From Dechloromonas hortensis (GTDB taxonomy: Bacteria > Pseudomonadota > Gammaproteobacteria > Burkholderiales > Rhodocyclaceae), in NCBI RefSeq assembly GCF_009469765.1, contig NZ_SSSQ01000004.1:248001-312000 (forward strand): DNA of 64,000 nucleotides, given 5' to 3'. The notes beneath the pieces are model-generated. The model did not search any database. It had not been told where the DNA came from and worked only from the letters and a program-made list of their open reading frames with translations. The position numbers and the translations under genes were made by a program. Shown in pieces: positions 29,489 to 39,679 of this stretch; position 1 is the first letter of the stretch; the number at the start of each line of letters is the position of its first letter.

Positions 29489-30670
29489 TCAGATGAGCGC
29501 CAGACCCCGGTCGAGGTCGGCTTGCAGGTCTTCCACCGCTTCGAGGCCGACTGCAATGCGCAGCAGGCCGTCGCTGATGCCGGCCGCGGCCCGGGCTTCC
29601 GGGGAGATGCGGCCATGCGTGGTGGAGGCAGGATGGGTAATGGTGGTCTTGGTGTCGCCGAGATTGGCGGTAATGGACAGCAGTTGGCAGTTATCGACGA
29701 CCTGCCAGGCTTGCTCGCGAGCGCCCTTCACTTCGAAGGAAACGATGGCCCCGCCGGATTTCTGCTGGGTTTTGGCCAGCTCATACTGCGGGTGTGACGG
29801 CAGGCCGGGGTAAAAAACGCGCGCCACCTTGGGGTGGGCTTCCAGCCAGCTCGCCAGTTGCTGCGCGTTGGCGGCCTGGGCCTCGATCCGGATCTTCAGC
29901 GTTTCCAAGCCCTTGAGCAGGACCCAGGCATTGAAGGCGGACAGCGTCGGACCGGCCGTGCGCAGGTATTTGAAAACTTCCTCGGTCAGCTTCTTCGAAC
30001 CGCAGACCGCACCGCCCAGCACGCGGCCCTGACCATCGAGATACTTGGTCGCCGAGTGGATGACCAGATCGGCCCCCATTTCGAGCGGCCGTTGCAGGAT
30101 CGGTGTGCAGAAACAGTTATCGACCACGACCAGAATGCCCCGGGCGTGGGCGACTGCGGTCAACGCTCGAATATCGGCAATTTCGGTCAGCGGGTTGGAC
30201 GGCGTTTCCAGGAAAAAGAGCTTTGTTTCGGGGCGGATCGCCGCTTCCCAGGCCGCCGGATCGGTCTGCGACACGAAGCTGGTGCTGATCCCGGTGCGTG
30301 ACAGGATGTTGGAAAAAAGGTTGATGGTGGCGCCGAACAGGCCGCTGGAGGCGACGATGTGATCGCCGTTCTTCAGATGGGCCAGCACCGCCGCCATGAT
30401 CGCCGCCATGCCGCTCGCCGTGGCAACGCAATCCTCGGCCCCTTCCAGGGCCGCGAGACGTTCTTCGAACATCGTCACCGTCGGATTGGAAAAACGGGCA
30501 TAGACGTTGCCCTCCTCCTCGCCGGAAAAACGCTTGGCTGCCTGAGCGGCACTCTTGAAGACGAAGCTCGAAGTCAGATACAGCGCTTCCGAATGCTCGC
30601 CAAACTGGCTGCGCTCCTGCCCGGCACGCACGGCCAGGGTTTCAGGACGGTAGTTGGGCCGCTCGCTCAT
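29489..30670 (-). CDS. metZ: O-succinylhomoserine sulfhydrylase
   Basis: This PLP enzyme of the Cys/Met metabolism family converts O-succinylhomoserine and sulfide to homocysteine. The 393-residue protein has the PLP lysine K209 in [15 protein letters not shown], the phosphate-binding ASGMAAI loop, and Tyr/Arg of VYARFSNPT. MetZ and MetB are hard to separate by motif. The assignment to MetZ rests on the characteristic purF-metZ linkage of beta- and gammaproteobacteria. Its ATG overlaps the purF stop by four bases (ATGA). Confidence 0.9.
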   Translation of the reverse strand: MSERPNYRPETLAVRAGQERSQFGEHSEALYLTSSFVFKSAAQAAKRFSGEEEGNVYARFSNPTVTMFEERLAALEGAEDCVATASGMAAIMAAVLAHLKNGDHIVASSGLFGATINLFSNILSRTGISTSFVSQTDPAAWEAAIRPETKLFFLETPSNPLTEIADIRALTAVAHARGILVVVDNCFCTPILQRPLEMGADLVIHSATKYLDGQGRVLGGAVCGSKKLTEEVFKYLRTAGPTLSAFNAWVLLKGLETLKIRIEAQAANAQQLASWLEAHPKVARVFYPGLPSHPQYELAKTQQKSGGAIVSFEVKGAREQAWQVVDNCQLLSITANLGDTKTTITHPASTTHGRISPEARAAAGISDGLLRIAVGLEAVEDLQADLDRGLALI

Positions 30671-32208
30671 CAGTCCTGTCCCGGTGCCAGGCCAAGTACC
30701 AGTTGCTGCGAGGCCTTGCCGTCGCCATCGTCGTCATTGCCCTTGCTCGCCTTGCCGCCGCGCTTGCCTTCGACGGCATCGAGGTAATACTCGTCGATGT
30801 CGCCGGTGATGTAGCAGCCGTCAAAGCAGGAGGCATCGAAAACGTTCAGGTCGGCACGGATCGAGGTGATCGACTGCTTCAGCGCGTCGAGATCCTGATA
30901 GACCAGCGCATCGGCACCGATTTCTTCGGCGATGCCGGCATCGTCACGACCGGTGGCGATCAGTTCGGAACGGGTCGGCATGTCGATGCCGTACACATTC
31001 GGGAAACGTACCGGCGGCGCCGCCGAGGCGAAGTAAACCTTCACCGCACCGGCGGCCCGGGCCATTTCGACGATTTCCCGGCTGGTCGTACCGCGCACGA
31101 TGGAGTCATCGACCAGCAGGACGCGTTTGCCCTTGAATTCCTGGCCAACGGTATTCAGCTTCTGGCGCACCGATTTCTTGCGCATCGACTGGCCCGGCAT
31201 GATGAAGGTCCGGCCGACATAACGGTTCTTGACGAAACCCTCGCGGAACGGGATGCCCAGCGCCTGCGCCAGTTGCATGGCGGATGGCCGGCTGGAGTCC
31301 GGAATCGGGATGACGACATCAATCTCTTCGACCGGGATGTGCTTCTTGACCTTCTCGGCGAGCAATTCGCCCATCGCCAGACGCGATTCGTAAACTGAAA
31401 CGCCATCGATCACCGAATCGGGACGGGCCAGATAGACGTACTCGAAAATACACGGTGCGTAGGTCGGCTGCTGCGCGCACTGGCGACTATGCAACTGGTG
31501 GTTGAGGTCAATGAAGACTGCCTCGCCCGGCTCGATGTCGCGCACGATCTGGAAACCCAGCGTATCCAGCGCCACCGACTCGGAAGCGACCAGATACTCC
31601 ATGCCGTCCGGCGTTTCGTTCTGGCCATAGACCAGCGGACGGATGCCATACGGATCGCGGAAGGCGAGCAGGCCGTAACCGGCAATCAGCGCCACCACGG
31701 CGTAGGCGCCGCGACAACGACGGTGCACCCCGGCTACCGCCTGGAAGATGCTGTCCACATCTAGTTCGTAACCGTGCGAGGCCGACTGCAGTTCGTGGGC
31801 CAGCACGTTGAGCAGGACTTCGGAATCGGAATTGGTGTTGATGTGACGGCGGTCGAGCCGGAACATCTCGCCCTTCAACTGTTCAGCATTGGTCAGGTTG
31901 CCGTTATGGCCGAGCACGATGCCGAACGGCGAATTGACGTAGAAGGGCTGCGATTCGGCAAAGTTGTAGGCCGAACCGGCGGTCGGGTAACGAACGTGGC
32001 CGATCCCCCAGTTGCCGGGCAAGGCGCGCATGTTGCGGGTACGGAACACGTCGCGTACCAGCCCCGGCCCCTTATGCAGATGGAACGTATTGCCCTCCGC
32101 CGTTGCAATCCCCGCTGCATCCTGGCCACGGTGCTGGAGCACCATCAGGCCATCATAAAGCAACTGGTTAACCGGCGACGTCGCCATCACACCGAGAATC
32201 CCGCACAT
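30670..32208 (-). CDS. purF: Amidophosphoribosyltransferase
   Basis: PurF catalyses the first committed step of purine synthesis, making phosphoribosylamine from PRPP and glutamine. The 512-residue protein begins M-C2-GILGVM, with Cys2 as the glutaminase nucleophile after Met removal. The PRTase signature VLLVDDSIVRGTTS holds the PRPP-binding aspartates. The start at 32208 is fixed by the need for Cys2. An in-frame extension upstream was rejected. It follows cvpA by 13 bases, the classic cvpA-purF pair. Confidence 0.96.
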   Translation of the reverse strand: MCGILGVMATSPVNQLLYDGLMVLQHRGQDAAGIATAEGNTFHLHKGPGLVRDVFRTRNMRALPGNWGIGHVRYPTAGSAYNFAESQPFYVNSPFGIVLGHNGNLTNAEQLKGEMFRLDRRHINTNSDSEVLLNVLAHELQSASHGYELDVDSIFQAVAGVHRRCRGAYAVVALIAGYGLLAFRDPYGIRPLVYGQNETPDGMEYLVASESVALDTLGFQIVRDIEPGEAVFIDLNHQLHSRQCAQQPTYAPCIFEYVYLARPDSVIDGVSVYESRLAMGELLAEKVKKHIPVEEIDVVIPIPDSSRPSAMQLAQALGIPFREGFVKNRYVGRTFIMPGQSMRKKSVRQKLNTVGQEFKGKRVLLVDDSIVRGTTSREIVEMARAAGAVKVYFASAAPPVRFPNVYGIDMPTRSELIATGRDDAGIAEEIGADALVYQDLDALKQSITSIRADLNVFDASCFDGCYITGDIDEYYLDAVEGKRGGKASKGNDDDGDGKASQQLVLGLAPGQD

Positions 32209-32221
32209 AGTTTCTTCCTGC

Positions 32222-32713
32222 CTAGCTGAATCGAATTCGTTTTGCCAAATCGTCCGGCAGCCAGGGTTTGACTGCCAGCACGGCTGTTTCCAAAGGCGGT
32301 GCCAGCGTTGCATCCCGCCACCAGGCCTGCTTGGGTGCGGCCGTCATGCCGCCCAGCCCAACCAGAACCATGGTGACCAGCACGCCACGCAGCAGGCCAA
32401 AGACCATTCCCAACAGACGATCCGAGACGGACAGGCCCAAGGCCTTGACCATACTGCGCACCGCCATGCGTACCAGCGACATCGCCACCAGAACGCCGAC
32501 AAAAATCAACACACAACCGGCCAACATCCGCATGGCCGGATCGGCGATGCCGCCAAATACCGCCTGCCCAACCTGGCCGCCAAATTCCAGCGCTGCGAAA
32601 ACCGCCAACACCCAGGCAATCAGCGCGATGATTTCGCCGACCACGCCGCGCCACAAGCCGAACAGCAAGGACAGACCGACGATGCCGATCACGACATAGT
32701 CAAACCAGGTCAT
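32222..32713 (-). CDS. cvpA: CvpA family membrane protein
   Basis: This 163-residue inner-membrane protein has four hydrophobic helices and opens with MTWFDYVVIGIVGLSLLFGLWRGVVGEII, the family signature. CvpA was named for colicin V production and is also tied to envelope stress tolerance. It lies directly before purF as in E. coli, and its start overlaps the stop of the SPOR protein by four bases. Confidence 0.9.
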   Translation of the reverse strand: MTWFDYVVIGIVGLSLLFGLWRGVVGEIIALIAWVLAVFAALEFGGQVGQAVFGGIADPAMRMLAGCVLIFVGVLVAMSLVRMAVRSMVKALGLSVSDRLLGMVFGLLRGVLVTMVLVGLGGMTAAPKQAWWRDATLAPPLETAVLAVKPWLPDDLAKRIRFS

Positions 32714-33450
32714 TGCTTAGCCGTCACCACCCCGGAAACGCCGATCCGCTGCATCTTTTCCAGCGCCTTCTCGGCTGCTTCACGACTGGCGAAGGGGCCG
32801 GCCCGAACGCGGGTTTTCTTGCCCTGCGGCGTCTCAAGCGGCTCGCTATAGGTCTTGATACCCTGCTCGCCGAGCTTGGTTTTCAGATTCTTGACATTCG
32901 CTTCGTTGGAGAAGGCCCCGATCAGCACCAGGTATTCGCCAGACTTGACGGCCGGCTTTGCCTCGGCCGCCTGGCCGGCGAGAATCGCAGCGGCGCGCTT
33001 GGCGTCGTCGGGCTTCGCTGCAGGTTTTTCGATGGGCTTTTCAGCCGGCTTCTCCGGCTTGGCGGCAGGTTTTTCCGCCGGTTTTTCGACCTTGGCCGGC
33101 GGCTTTTCCGTCGCCTTTTCGACCGGTTTATCCTTGGCCACCTCAACGACGCGGGCCGAGGGTGCGACCGCCACCTTCGGTTCGACCGGCGCAGCGACAG
33201 GCGCTTCGGTCGGGGTCGCGACAACGGGTTTTTCGCTGGCTTTTTCCACCGGCGCCGCCGCAAATTTCGGCGCGAACGGCTTTTCGTCCTGGCCCGGAAT
33301 GCGGATTTCGACGTCCGGTACGACCTGCCGCGGCTCGTGATCCATCACCATGGGCAGGACAACGGCAACCACGGAGACGAAGGCGACCGCCCCTACCAGC
33401 CTGCGGCGGGCGCGTTTTTTGAGTTGCAACTGGGCGTCGTTATCTTGCAT
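32710..33450 (-). CDS. DedD-like SPOR domain cell-division protein
   Basis: This 246-residue bitopic protein has a basic cytoplasmic tail (LKKRARRR), one transmembrane helix (about 17-35), a long Lys/Pro/Ala/Glu-rich linker (about 55-165, with many EKPxxKPE repeats) and a C-terminal SPOR domain (about 170-246: YLVLIGAFSNEANVKNLKTKL, then AGPFASREAAEKALEKMQ). SPOR domains bind denuded glycan at the division septum. The folC-dedD-cvpA-purF order matches that of E. coli. Confidence 0.88.
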   Translation of the reverse strand: MQDNDAQLQLKKRARRRLVGAVAFVSVVAVVLPMVMDHEPRQVVPDVEIRIPGQDEKPFAPKFAAAPVEKASEKPVVATPTEAPVAAPVEPKVAVAPSARVVEVAKDKPVEKATEKPPAKVEKPAEKPAAKPEKPAEKPIEKPAAKPDDAKRAAAILAGQAAEAKPAVKSGEYLVLIGAFSNEANVKNLKTKLGEQGIKTYSEPLETPQGKKTRVRAGPFASREAAEKALEKMQRIGVSGVVTAKQ

Positions 33451-33453
33451 GAA

Positions 33454-34764
33454 CTAGGATTTTTTCCGTAGCGCGACTAGCGCCCCGGCCACCGTGTAGA
33501 ACGATCCAAAGGCGAGAATTCTATCACTTTCAGCAGCTTGCCCCTTGGCTGCCTGCATGGCGACCTCGGGTGACGGGTAGCAAATGACCTCGCCGCCCAG
33601 CCCGGCGGCACTGACGATGCCGGCCAGCGTCTCGGCACTAGTGCCGCGCGGACCATCCAGCGTCGCGAGGTGCCAGGTATCGACCTTGTCCTTCAGTGCC
33701 TGCAGCGCGCCGGCAATATCCTTGTCGTTCAGCATGCCGAGCACGACATGGGTGCGGTTGAAGAAGCCCATGCTCGACAGGTTGTCGGCCAGTACCTTGA
33801 TGGCCTGTGGATTGTGTCCGACATCCAGCACGATGGCCGGTTTGCCGGGAATCACCTGGAAGCGCCCGGACAGTTCGGTTTCGATCAGGCCAGGACGAAT
33901 CGCCTGCATGGTGACCGGCAGACGATCGCCGATCGCATCGAGCGCCGCCAGCACCACACTCGCGTTATAGAGCTGGATCGGACCGCGCAATCCGGGATAG
34001 GCCAGCGCCCGTTTCAGCACCTGCTGACCGCTACGGCACCACCAGCGCCACTGCAGCCGATTCTCGTTGGTTTCCGCACTCGGCCGTTCGAAGCCGAAGT
34101 CGCGGCCAATCAGGCGCAGGTCGGCACCGATCGCTGCCGCATGATCGAGCAGGCTTTGCGGTGGATTCGGGTCGGCACAGAGGGCTGGCTTGCCGGCACG
34201 ATAGATACCGGCCTTTTCGAAGCCAATGCTTTCCCGGTCCGGCCCCAGCCAGTCGGTATGATCGAGGGCGATAGTGGTGACGATGGAAACATCCGGTTCG
34301 TAGGCGTTGACCGCATCCAGCCGCCCACCCAGCCCGACTTCGAGGATTGCCGCCTCGACGCCGGCTGCGGCAAAGACTTCCCAGGCGGCCAGCGTCCCGA
34401 ATTCGAAATAGGTCAGCGCGACGTCGCCGGCTTGCCGGCGAGCTGCTTCTACACGGGCAAAAGCGGCGCACAAGGCCTCGTCGCTAACCGAGCGGCCATT
34501 CAGCCGAACCCGCTCGTTATAGGCGAGCAGGTGCGGCGAGGTGTAACAGCCGACCTTGTAACCCGCCCGATCGATGATGTTTTCGAGGTAGGCACAGGTC
34601 GAGCCCTTGCCGTTCGTGCCACCGACAATGATGACCGGGCAGTGCTGCGTTTGCCCGAGGGCATCCTTGACCCGGCGAATGCGGTCGAGGCCCAGCTCGA
34701 TGCCGGCCTGCCCCTTGGGGTGCAGCCCTTCGAGGTGGGCCAGCCAGTCTTCGATATTTTTCAA
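33454..34764 (-). CDS. folC: Bifunctional folylpolyglutamate/dihydrofolate synthase
   Basis: FolC makes dihydrofolate from dihydropteroate and adds glutamates to folates. The 436-residue protein has the Mur-ligase-type ATP loop GGTNGKGST at 48-56, [41 protein letters not shown] and the C-terminal DVGHNPQA. It overlaps accD by four bases and precedes the SPOR gene by three bases, inside the trp-acc-fol chain. Confidence 0.94.
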   Translation of the reverse strand: MKNIEDWLAHLEGLHPKGQAGIELGLDRIRRVKDALGQTQHCPVIIVGGTNGKGSTCAYLENIIDRAGYKVGCYTSPHLLAYNERVRLNGRSVSDEALCAAFARVEAARRQAGDVALTYFEFGTLAAWEVFAAAGVEAAILEVGLGGRLDAVNAYEPDVSIVTTIALDHTDWLGPDRESIGFEKAGIYRAGKPALCADPNPPQSLLDHAAAIGADLRLIGRDFGFERPSAETNENRLQWRWWCRSGQQVLKRALAYPGLRGPIQLYNASVVLAALDAIGDRLPVTMQAIRPGLIETELSGRFQVIPGKPAIVLDVGHNPQAIKVLADNLSSMGFFNRTHVVLGMLNDKDIAGALQALKDKVDTWHLATLDGPRGTSAETLAGIVSAAGLGGEVICYPSPEVAMQAAKGQAAESDRILAFGSFYTVAGALVALRKKS

Positions 34765-35627
34765 GCGGCGGCGGGCAGTTTTTGCAGCAGGGCCAGGACG
34801 CGGGCAACCTGATCGCGCAGTTCGCGCCGGTCGACGATCATGTCGATGGCCCCCTTCTCAAGCAGGAACTCGGAACGCTGGAAGCCTTCCGGCAGGGTTT
34901 CGCGGACGGTCTGTTCAATGACGCGCGGCCCGGCAAAACCGATCAGCGCCTTCGGCTCGGCGATCACCACATCGCCGACGAAAGCGAAGGAGGCCGAGAC
35001 GCCGCCCATGGTCGGGTCGGTCAGAATCGAGATGAACGGCATGCCGACTTCCGACAGCTTGGTCAGTGCGGCAGTCGTCTTCGCCATCTGCATCAGCGAG
35101 AACAGGCCTTCCTGCATGCGTGCACCGCCGGAAGCGGTGATGCAGATGAAAGGCATCTTCTGCTCGACTGCCGTTTGCACGCCGCGGACAAAGCGCTCGC
35201 CGAGCACCGAGCCCATTGAACCGCCCATGAAGTCGAATTCGAAAGCGGCGGCAACGACCGGCATGGTCTTGATCGCCCCTTGCATGCAAACCAGCGAATC
35301 GCTCTCACCCGTGGACTCGTTGGCCTCCATCAGGCGATCCGGATACTTCTTGGAATCCTTGAATTTCAGGCTGTCGACCGGTAGAACTTCGGCGCCGATC
35401 TCGAAACGGCCTTCGCCATCCAGCAACAGATCGAGACGCTGCCGCGAGTTCAGGCGATTGTGATGGCCGCACTTCGGGCAAACCTGCAGGTTGTTTTCCA
35501 GATCGGTCGCATAAAGCACCGCCTCGCAGGACGGGCACTTGCTCCACAGGCCTTCCGGCAACGCCGAGCGGCGCTGGCCCTGTTCGCGTTTGATCTTGGG
35601 GGGCAGAAGCTTGGTCAGCCAACTCAT
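34761..35627 (-). CDS. accD: Acetyl-CoA carboxylase carboxyltransferase subunit beta
   Basis: AccD forms, with AccA, the carboxyltransferase that makes malonyl-CoA for fatty acid synthesis. The 288-residue protein has the N-terminal zinc ribbon with C31, C34, C50 and C53, and the crotonase-like core ([41 protein letters not shown]). Both ends overlap neighbours by four bases (trpA before, folC after). Confidence 0.96.
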   Translation of the reverse strand: MSWLTKLLPPKIKREQGQRRSALPEGLWSKCPSCEAVLYATDLENNLQVCPKCGHHNRLNSRQRLDLLLDGEGRFEIGAEVLPVDSLKFKDSKKYPDRLMEANESTGESDSLVCMQGAIKTMPVVAAAFEFDFMGGSMGSVLGERFVRGVQTAVEQKMPFICITASGGARMQEGLFSLMQMAKTTAALTKLSEVGMPFISILTDPTMGGVSASFAFVGDVVIAEPKALIGFAGPRVIEQTVRETLPEGFQRSEFLLEKGAIDMIVDRRELRDQVARVLALLQKLPAAA

Positions 35628-36430
35628 TGTTTCACCTCATCTACGCCACGACGAATATCCGCTACCAAGGCTTTCACATTGGCACAGGCGGTTTCGGTGG
35701 TGGATTTTTCAATTTCTTCAATAATCCGGCTGCCGACGACGACGGCATCGGCAATACCGGCGATGCGGGCTGCGGTCGACGCGTCCCGGATGCCAAAACC
35801 GACCCCAACCGGCAAGCCGGTCTTTTCGCGGATCAGCGGCAGGCGCTCGGCCACTGCCTGGACATTGAGCGCGCCGGAACCGGTCACCCCGGCCAGCGAG
35901 ACGTAATAGACATAACCGCTGGCGATCCCTGCCACCTGCTCGATGCGAGCGGCGGTCGAGGTCGGCGCCAGCAGGAAAATCGGATCCATGCCCTGCGCCT
36001 TGATCGCGGCGCCGAAGGCAACCGCTTCTTCCGGCGGGTAATCGACGACCAGCACGCCATCGACCCCGGCTTGTGCGGCCGCCGCGGCGAACTTTTCGAG
36101 GCCCATGGCTTCGATCGGATTGGCATAGCCCATCAGCACAACCGGCGTCTTGACGTCGGTCTTGCGGAAATCGACGACCAGTTGCAGCACCTTGCGCAGC
36201 GTCATGCCCTTGGCCAGCGCCCGTTCGGAGGCGCGCTGGATGGTCGGGCCGTCTGCCATTGGGTCGGAAAACGGCACACCGAGTTCGATGACGTCGGCCC
36301 CGGCCTCGACCAGGGTATGCATCAGCGGCAGGGTCAGCGCGGCATCGGGGTCGCCGGCGGTGATGAAGGGAATCAGCGCCTTGCGGCCTTCGCCGTTGAG
36401 GCGATCAAAAGCGGATTTGATACGCGACAT
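35624..36430 (-). CDS. trpA: Tryptophan synthase alpha subunit
   Basis: TrpA cleaves indole-3-glycerol phosphate to indole, which passes through a tunnel to TrpB. The 268-residue TIM-barrel protein keeps the catalytic E49 (in [11 protein letters not shown]) and D60 (in PMADG). The phosphate-binding motifs [12 protein letters not shown] and GFGIRD are intact. It shares one base with the trpB stop at 36430 and overlaps accD by four bases. Confidence 0.96.
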   Translation of the reverse strand: MSRIKSAFDRLNGEGRKALIPFITAGDPDAALTLPLMHTLVEAGADVIELGVPFSDPMADGPTIQRASERALAKGMTLRKVLQLVVDFRKTDVKTPVVLMGYANPIEAMGLEKFAAAAAQAGVDGVLVVDYPPEEAVAFGAAIKAQGMDPIFLLAPTSTAARIEQVAGIASGYVYYVSLAGVTGSGALNVQAVAERLPLIREKTGLPVGVGFGIRDASTAARIAGIADAVVVGSRIIEEIEKSTTETACANVKALVADIRRGVDEVKQ

Positions 36431-37629
36431 CAGAAGACGATCCCGGATTTTTCGGCCACGGTATGCATGTCCTTGTCACCCCGGCCGGAGAGGTTGACCA
36501 GCAGAATCTTGTCTTTCGGCAGCGTCGGCGCCAGCTTGGCGGCGTAGGCCAGGGCATGGCTGGATTCAAGCGCAGGGATGATGCCTTCGAGACGGCACAG
36601 GTTGTGGAAAGCCTCAAGTGCTTCGGCATCGTTGATCGGGACGTACTCGGCCCGACCAAGATCCTTCAGCCAGGCGTGTTCCGGACCGACGCCGGGGTAA
36701 TCGAGGCCGGCCGAAATGGAATGGGTCTCGATGATCTGGCCGTCTTCGTCCTGCAGCAGGTAGGTGCGGTTGCCGTGCAGCACCCCCGGCACGCCGGCGG
36801 TCAGCGAGGCGGCGTGGCGGCCGCTTTCGACACCGTCACCCGCCGCTTCGACGCCGATCAGGCGAACGCCTTCGACATTGATGTAGGGGTAGAAAATACC
36901 CATCGCATTGGAACCGCCACCGACTGCGGCAATCACCGCATCCGGCTGGCGGCCGGCCATTTCCGGCATCTGGGTCAGGCATTCTTCACCGATGATTTTC
37001 TGGAAATCGCGAACCAGCATCGGGTAGGGGTGCGGGCCAGCCACCGTGCCGATGATGTAAAAAGTGTTGTGGATGTTGGTCACCCAGTCGCGCATCGCTT
37101 CGTTCAGTGCATCCTTCAGCGTCTTCGAGCCACTTTCGACCGGCACCACGGTGGCGCCGAGCAGCTTCATGCGATAGACGTTGGCCGCCTGGCGCTTGAC
37201 GTCCTCGCTGCCCATATAGACCACGCATTCCATGCCGTAGCGGGCGGCAACGGTTGCCGTCGCCACGCCGTGCTGGCCGGCGCCGGTTTCGGCGATGACG
37301 CGCGGCTTGCCCATGCGCTTGGCGAGCATGGCCTGACCGATGCAGTTGTTCACCTTGTGGGCGCCGGTGTGGTTGAGGTCTTCCCGCTTCAGGTAGATCT
37401 GCGCACCGCCGAGCAGATCGGACCAGCGCTTGGCGTGGTAGATCGGCGACGGCCGGCCGACGAAATGCTTCAGCTCGTATTCGTATTCGGCACGGAAAGC
37501 CGGATCGACCTGGGCTGCGGCATAGGCCGCCTTCAGCTCATCAAGCGCGCCAAACAGCGTCTCGGCGACAAAAACACCGCCGTAGGGGCCAAAATGGCCC
37601 TTGGCATCGGGGAAGTTATATTGATTCAT
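36430..37629 (-). CDS. trpB: Tryptophan synthase beta subunit
   Basis: TrpB joins indole and serine to form tryptophan using PLP. The 399-residue protein has the PLP lysine K92 in HTGAHKVNN, the glycine-rich phosphate loop GGGSNAMG, the catalytic E of ETGAGQHG and the COMM-region residues typical of TrpB1. The start at 37629 (MNQYNFPD) lies 14 bases inside trpF. A longer in-frame start lacks homology. Confidence 0.96.
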   Translation of the reverse strand: MNQYNFPDAKGHFGPYGGVFVAETLFGALDELKAAYAAAQVDPAFRAEYEYELKHFVGRPSPIYHAKRWSDLLGGAQIYLKREDLNHTGAHKVNNCIGQAMLAKRMGKPRVIAETGAGQHGVATATVAARYGMECVVYMGSEDVKRQAANVYRMKLLGATVVPVESGSKTLKDALNEAMRDWVTNIHNTFYIIGTVAGPHPYPMLVRDFQKIIGEECLTQMPEMAGRQPDAVIAAVGGGSNAMGIFYPYINVEGVRLIGVEAAGDGVESGRHAASLTAGVPGVLHGNRTYLLQDEDGQIIETHSISAGLDYPGVGPEHAWLKDLGRAEYVPINDAEALEAFHNLCRLEGIIPALESSHALAYAAKLAPTLPKDKILLVNLSGRGDKDMHTVAEKSGIVF

Positions 37630-38242
37630 CGGCTTTCCGTACAGCCGCCACGAAGGCAGCAATTTTCGAGTGATCCTTGATTCCCTTGCTCATTTCAACG
37701 CCTGACGACACGTCAACCGCCACCGGCCGGACGCGCTGTATAGCCTCGCCGATATTGCCGGCGGTCAGCCCGCCCGACAACACCAAAAACGCCGGGAGGG
37801 CCGGCGGAATCAGCGTCCAGTCGAAGACATGGCCACCGCCACCGTAGCCCTCGACGAAGGCATCGAGCAACAAACCCCGGGCATCGGGAAACGAGCGGGC
37901 GAATTCTACCAGATCGAGCCCCGGCCTCACCCGCGCCGCCCGCAGATACGGTCGGGCGAACTGGCGGCAATAGGCCGCGTCCTCATCACCGTGAAATTGC
38001 AAGACATTGATGGGCAGCGCGGCACAGGTCGCCCGCACGACCTCGGGCTCGGCATTAACGAAGAGGCCGACGACATCGACAAACGGCGGAATCCGCTTGG
38101 CCAGTGCAGCAGCCTGCTGCGGCGTCACGTAGCGCGGGCTGGGCGGATAGAAGACAAAACCGATCGCATCGGCGCCCGCCGCCACGACGGCATCGACATC
38201 GGTTTCACTGGTCAGGCCGCAGATCTTGATTCTGGTCTTCAC
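37616..38242 (-). CDS. trpF: Phosphoribosylanthranilate isomerase
   Basis: TrpF performs the Amadori rearrangement of phosphoribosylanthranilate in tryptophan synthesis. The 208-residue TIM barrel begins [11 protein letters not shown] with the catalytic Cys8. The acid Asp lies in the late strand VDVSSGVE. It overlaps truA by four bases and trpB by 14. The earlier trp genes (trpE, G, D, C) are not in the window, the usual split in betaproteobacteria. Confidence 0.94.
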   Translation of the reverse strand: MKTRIKICGLTSETDVDAVVAAGADAIGFVFYPPSPRYVTPQQAAALAKRIPPFVDVVGLFVNAEPEVVRATCAALPINVLQFHGDEDAAYCRQFARPYLRAARVRPGLDLVEFARSFPDARGLLLDAFVEGYGGGGHVFDWTLIPPALPAFLVLSGGLTAGNIGEAIQRVRPVAVDVSSGVEMSKGIKDHSKIAAFVAAVRKADESI

Positions 38243-39027
38243 TTCAGCATTCCATCGAGAAAGTCGTCATCCGGGTCGGGCAGCGCCCACTGCGGCTCAT
38301 AGAGCGGCCCGCGAAAATAGAGACCGTCCGGCGAAAAGGTCGGTGCCGCCAGCTTGCGATCCCTGGCCTGTAGCAATTCGTCAACCCAGCCTGGCGACTG
38401 GGTTCCCTTGCCAATATAAACCAGCGTGCCGACCAGATTGCGCACCATATGATGCAGAAACGCCGTCGCCTCGAAATCGAAGACGAACATGCTGCCGCAC
38501 TGGCGAACCTCGGCCCGCGACAGGGTCTTGATCGGCGTCTTGGCCTGACACTCGGCCGCCCGGAAAGCCGAGAAATCGTGCTCGCCGAGCAGTCGACCGG
38601 CGGCATCCTGCATCAGCGCCAGATCGAGGGCGCCGTGGAACCAGCCGACCCGCCCCTGCCACAAGCCGGGTCGCTGTGGCCGATTGAGTAACAGATACCG
38701 GTAACGCCGACCGCGCGCACTGAAACGGGCATGAAATTCGTCGCTCACCGGTTGCGCCCAGCGCACGGCGACGCCGTCCGGCAGGTGCGAATTGACCCCG
38801 CGCACCCAAGCCGTCAGCGGCCGCTCGACAGGCGCATCGAAGTGCACGACTTGCTGGCTGGCATGCACCCCGGCATCTGTCCGCCCGGCACACACCACGC
38901 CGACCTTGCAACCGGCGATTGCCTGCAGCGCAAGCTCGAGCGCATCCTGGACGGTTTTGCCCTGCGCCTGACTCTGCCAGCCGCGAAAACCTGTGCCGCA
39001 ATATTCCAGCCCCAAGGCAACTCTCAC
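38239..39027 (-). CDS. truA: tRNA pseudouridine(38-40) synthase TruA
   Basis: TruA makes pseudouridines 38-40 in the anticodon stem-loop of many tRNAs. With a GTG start at 39027 the protein has 262 residues, opens with RVALGLEYCGTGFRGWQ, and has the catalytic Asp51 in AGRTDAGVHA. The late motif HHMVRNLVGTLVYIG is also typical. The GTG overlaps the stop of the CbiQ-like gene (GTGA). An in-frame ATG at 39093 would add 22 unrelated residues inside that gene and was not used. Confidence 0.92.
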   Translation of the reverse strand: MRVALGLEYCGTGFRGWQSQAQGKTVQDALELALQAIAGCKVGVVCAGRTDAGVHASQQVVHFDAPVERPLTAWVRGVNSHLPDGVAVRWAQPVSDEFHARFSARGRRYRYLLLNRPQRPGLWQGRVGWFHGALDLALMQDAAGRLLGEHDFSAFRAAECQAKTPIKTLSRAEVRQCGSMFVFDFEATAFLHHMVRNLVGTLVYIGKGTQSPGWVDELLQARDRKLAAPTFSPDGLYFRGPLYEPQWALPDPDDDFLDGMLK

Positions 39028-39668
39028 AGCAGCAGACCTCCTAGCACGACCAGGACAATGATCATCAGCAGCAGCGTATCCGCCATCTTCCAATTGGGCA
39101 TCGCCACGCGAACGCTGTCCGGACCATCGACAAAACGCGCTTCACCAACCAGCATCTTTTTCCATGCCCCTTTTTCATGTTCAGTCTGCAAATTTTCCAG
39201 CACCAGCGACAGCCGGACGACCAGACGCCCGGTATCCAGACCAAGGTAGCGCAAGGGGAGCAGCATTCCCCACAAGCCGCCAAACAAGCCGTCCCGCCCA
39301 AGACGAACAAAGAGCCAGGCGAGAAGCACCAACATGCTGAGCAGGCGCACGACCTGCAGGTTGGCCTCGGCGATGCCTTCGTAAGTCGGCGCCCAGGACA
39401 AGTCTTGCAAGGCCTCGCCTGGCGTATTGAAGGCAACTATCAACCACAAGCTGAGCAATAGCCAACGTGCACGCCGAGCGTAGCCCAACCAGGGCCGGCA
39501 AATGGCTGGCGTGCTCAAAACGGCTACAGTAAGCATCAGCCCCAGACCGGGATAGCCGAGAAACTGGATCGCGACGATACCCGCCAGCCAGAGCACCAAG
39601 GCCGCAGAAGGATGCAAATCAGGCTCCCAAAATGCACACAGCCCCTTGCGGGGCCATGTGCCGATCAC
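39024..39668 (-). CDS. CbiQ-like (ECF transporter T-component-like) membrane protein
   Basis: This 214-residue protein has at least five hydrophobic segments. The stretches HPSAALVLWLAGIVAI, SWAPTYEGIAEANLQVVRLLSM and LLPLRYLGLDTGRLVVRLSLVLENL match the EcfT/CbiQ family, which forms the transmembrane coupling subunit of energy-coupling-factor vitamin and metal importers. The Ala-Arg-Gly coupling motifs that contact the ATPases are not evident, and no EcfA ATPase or S-component adjoins. The start is uncertain: GTG at 39668 (with AGG close by) is the first after the fimV stop. The substrate is unknown. Confidence 0.65.
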   Translation of the reverse strand: MIGTWPRKGLCAFWEPDLHPSAALVLWLAGIVAIQFLGYPGLGLMLTVAVLSTPAICRPWLGYARRARWLLLSLWLIVAFNTPGEALQDLSWAPTYEGIAEANLQVVRLLSMLVLLAWLFVRLGRDGLFGGLWGMLLPLRYLGLDTGRLVVRLSLVLENLQTEHEKGAWKKMLVGEARFVDGPDSVRVAMPNWKMADTLLLMIIVLVVLGGLLL

Positions 39669-39679
39669 ATGCCTGGATT

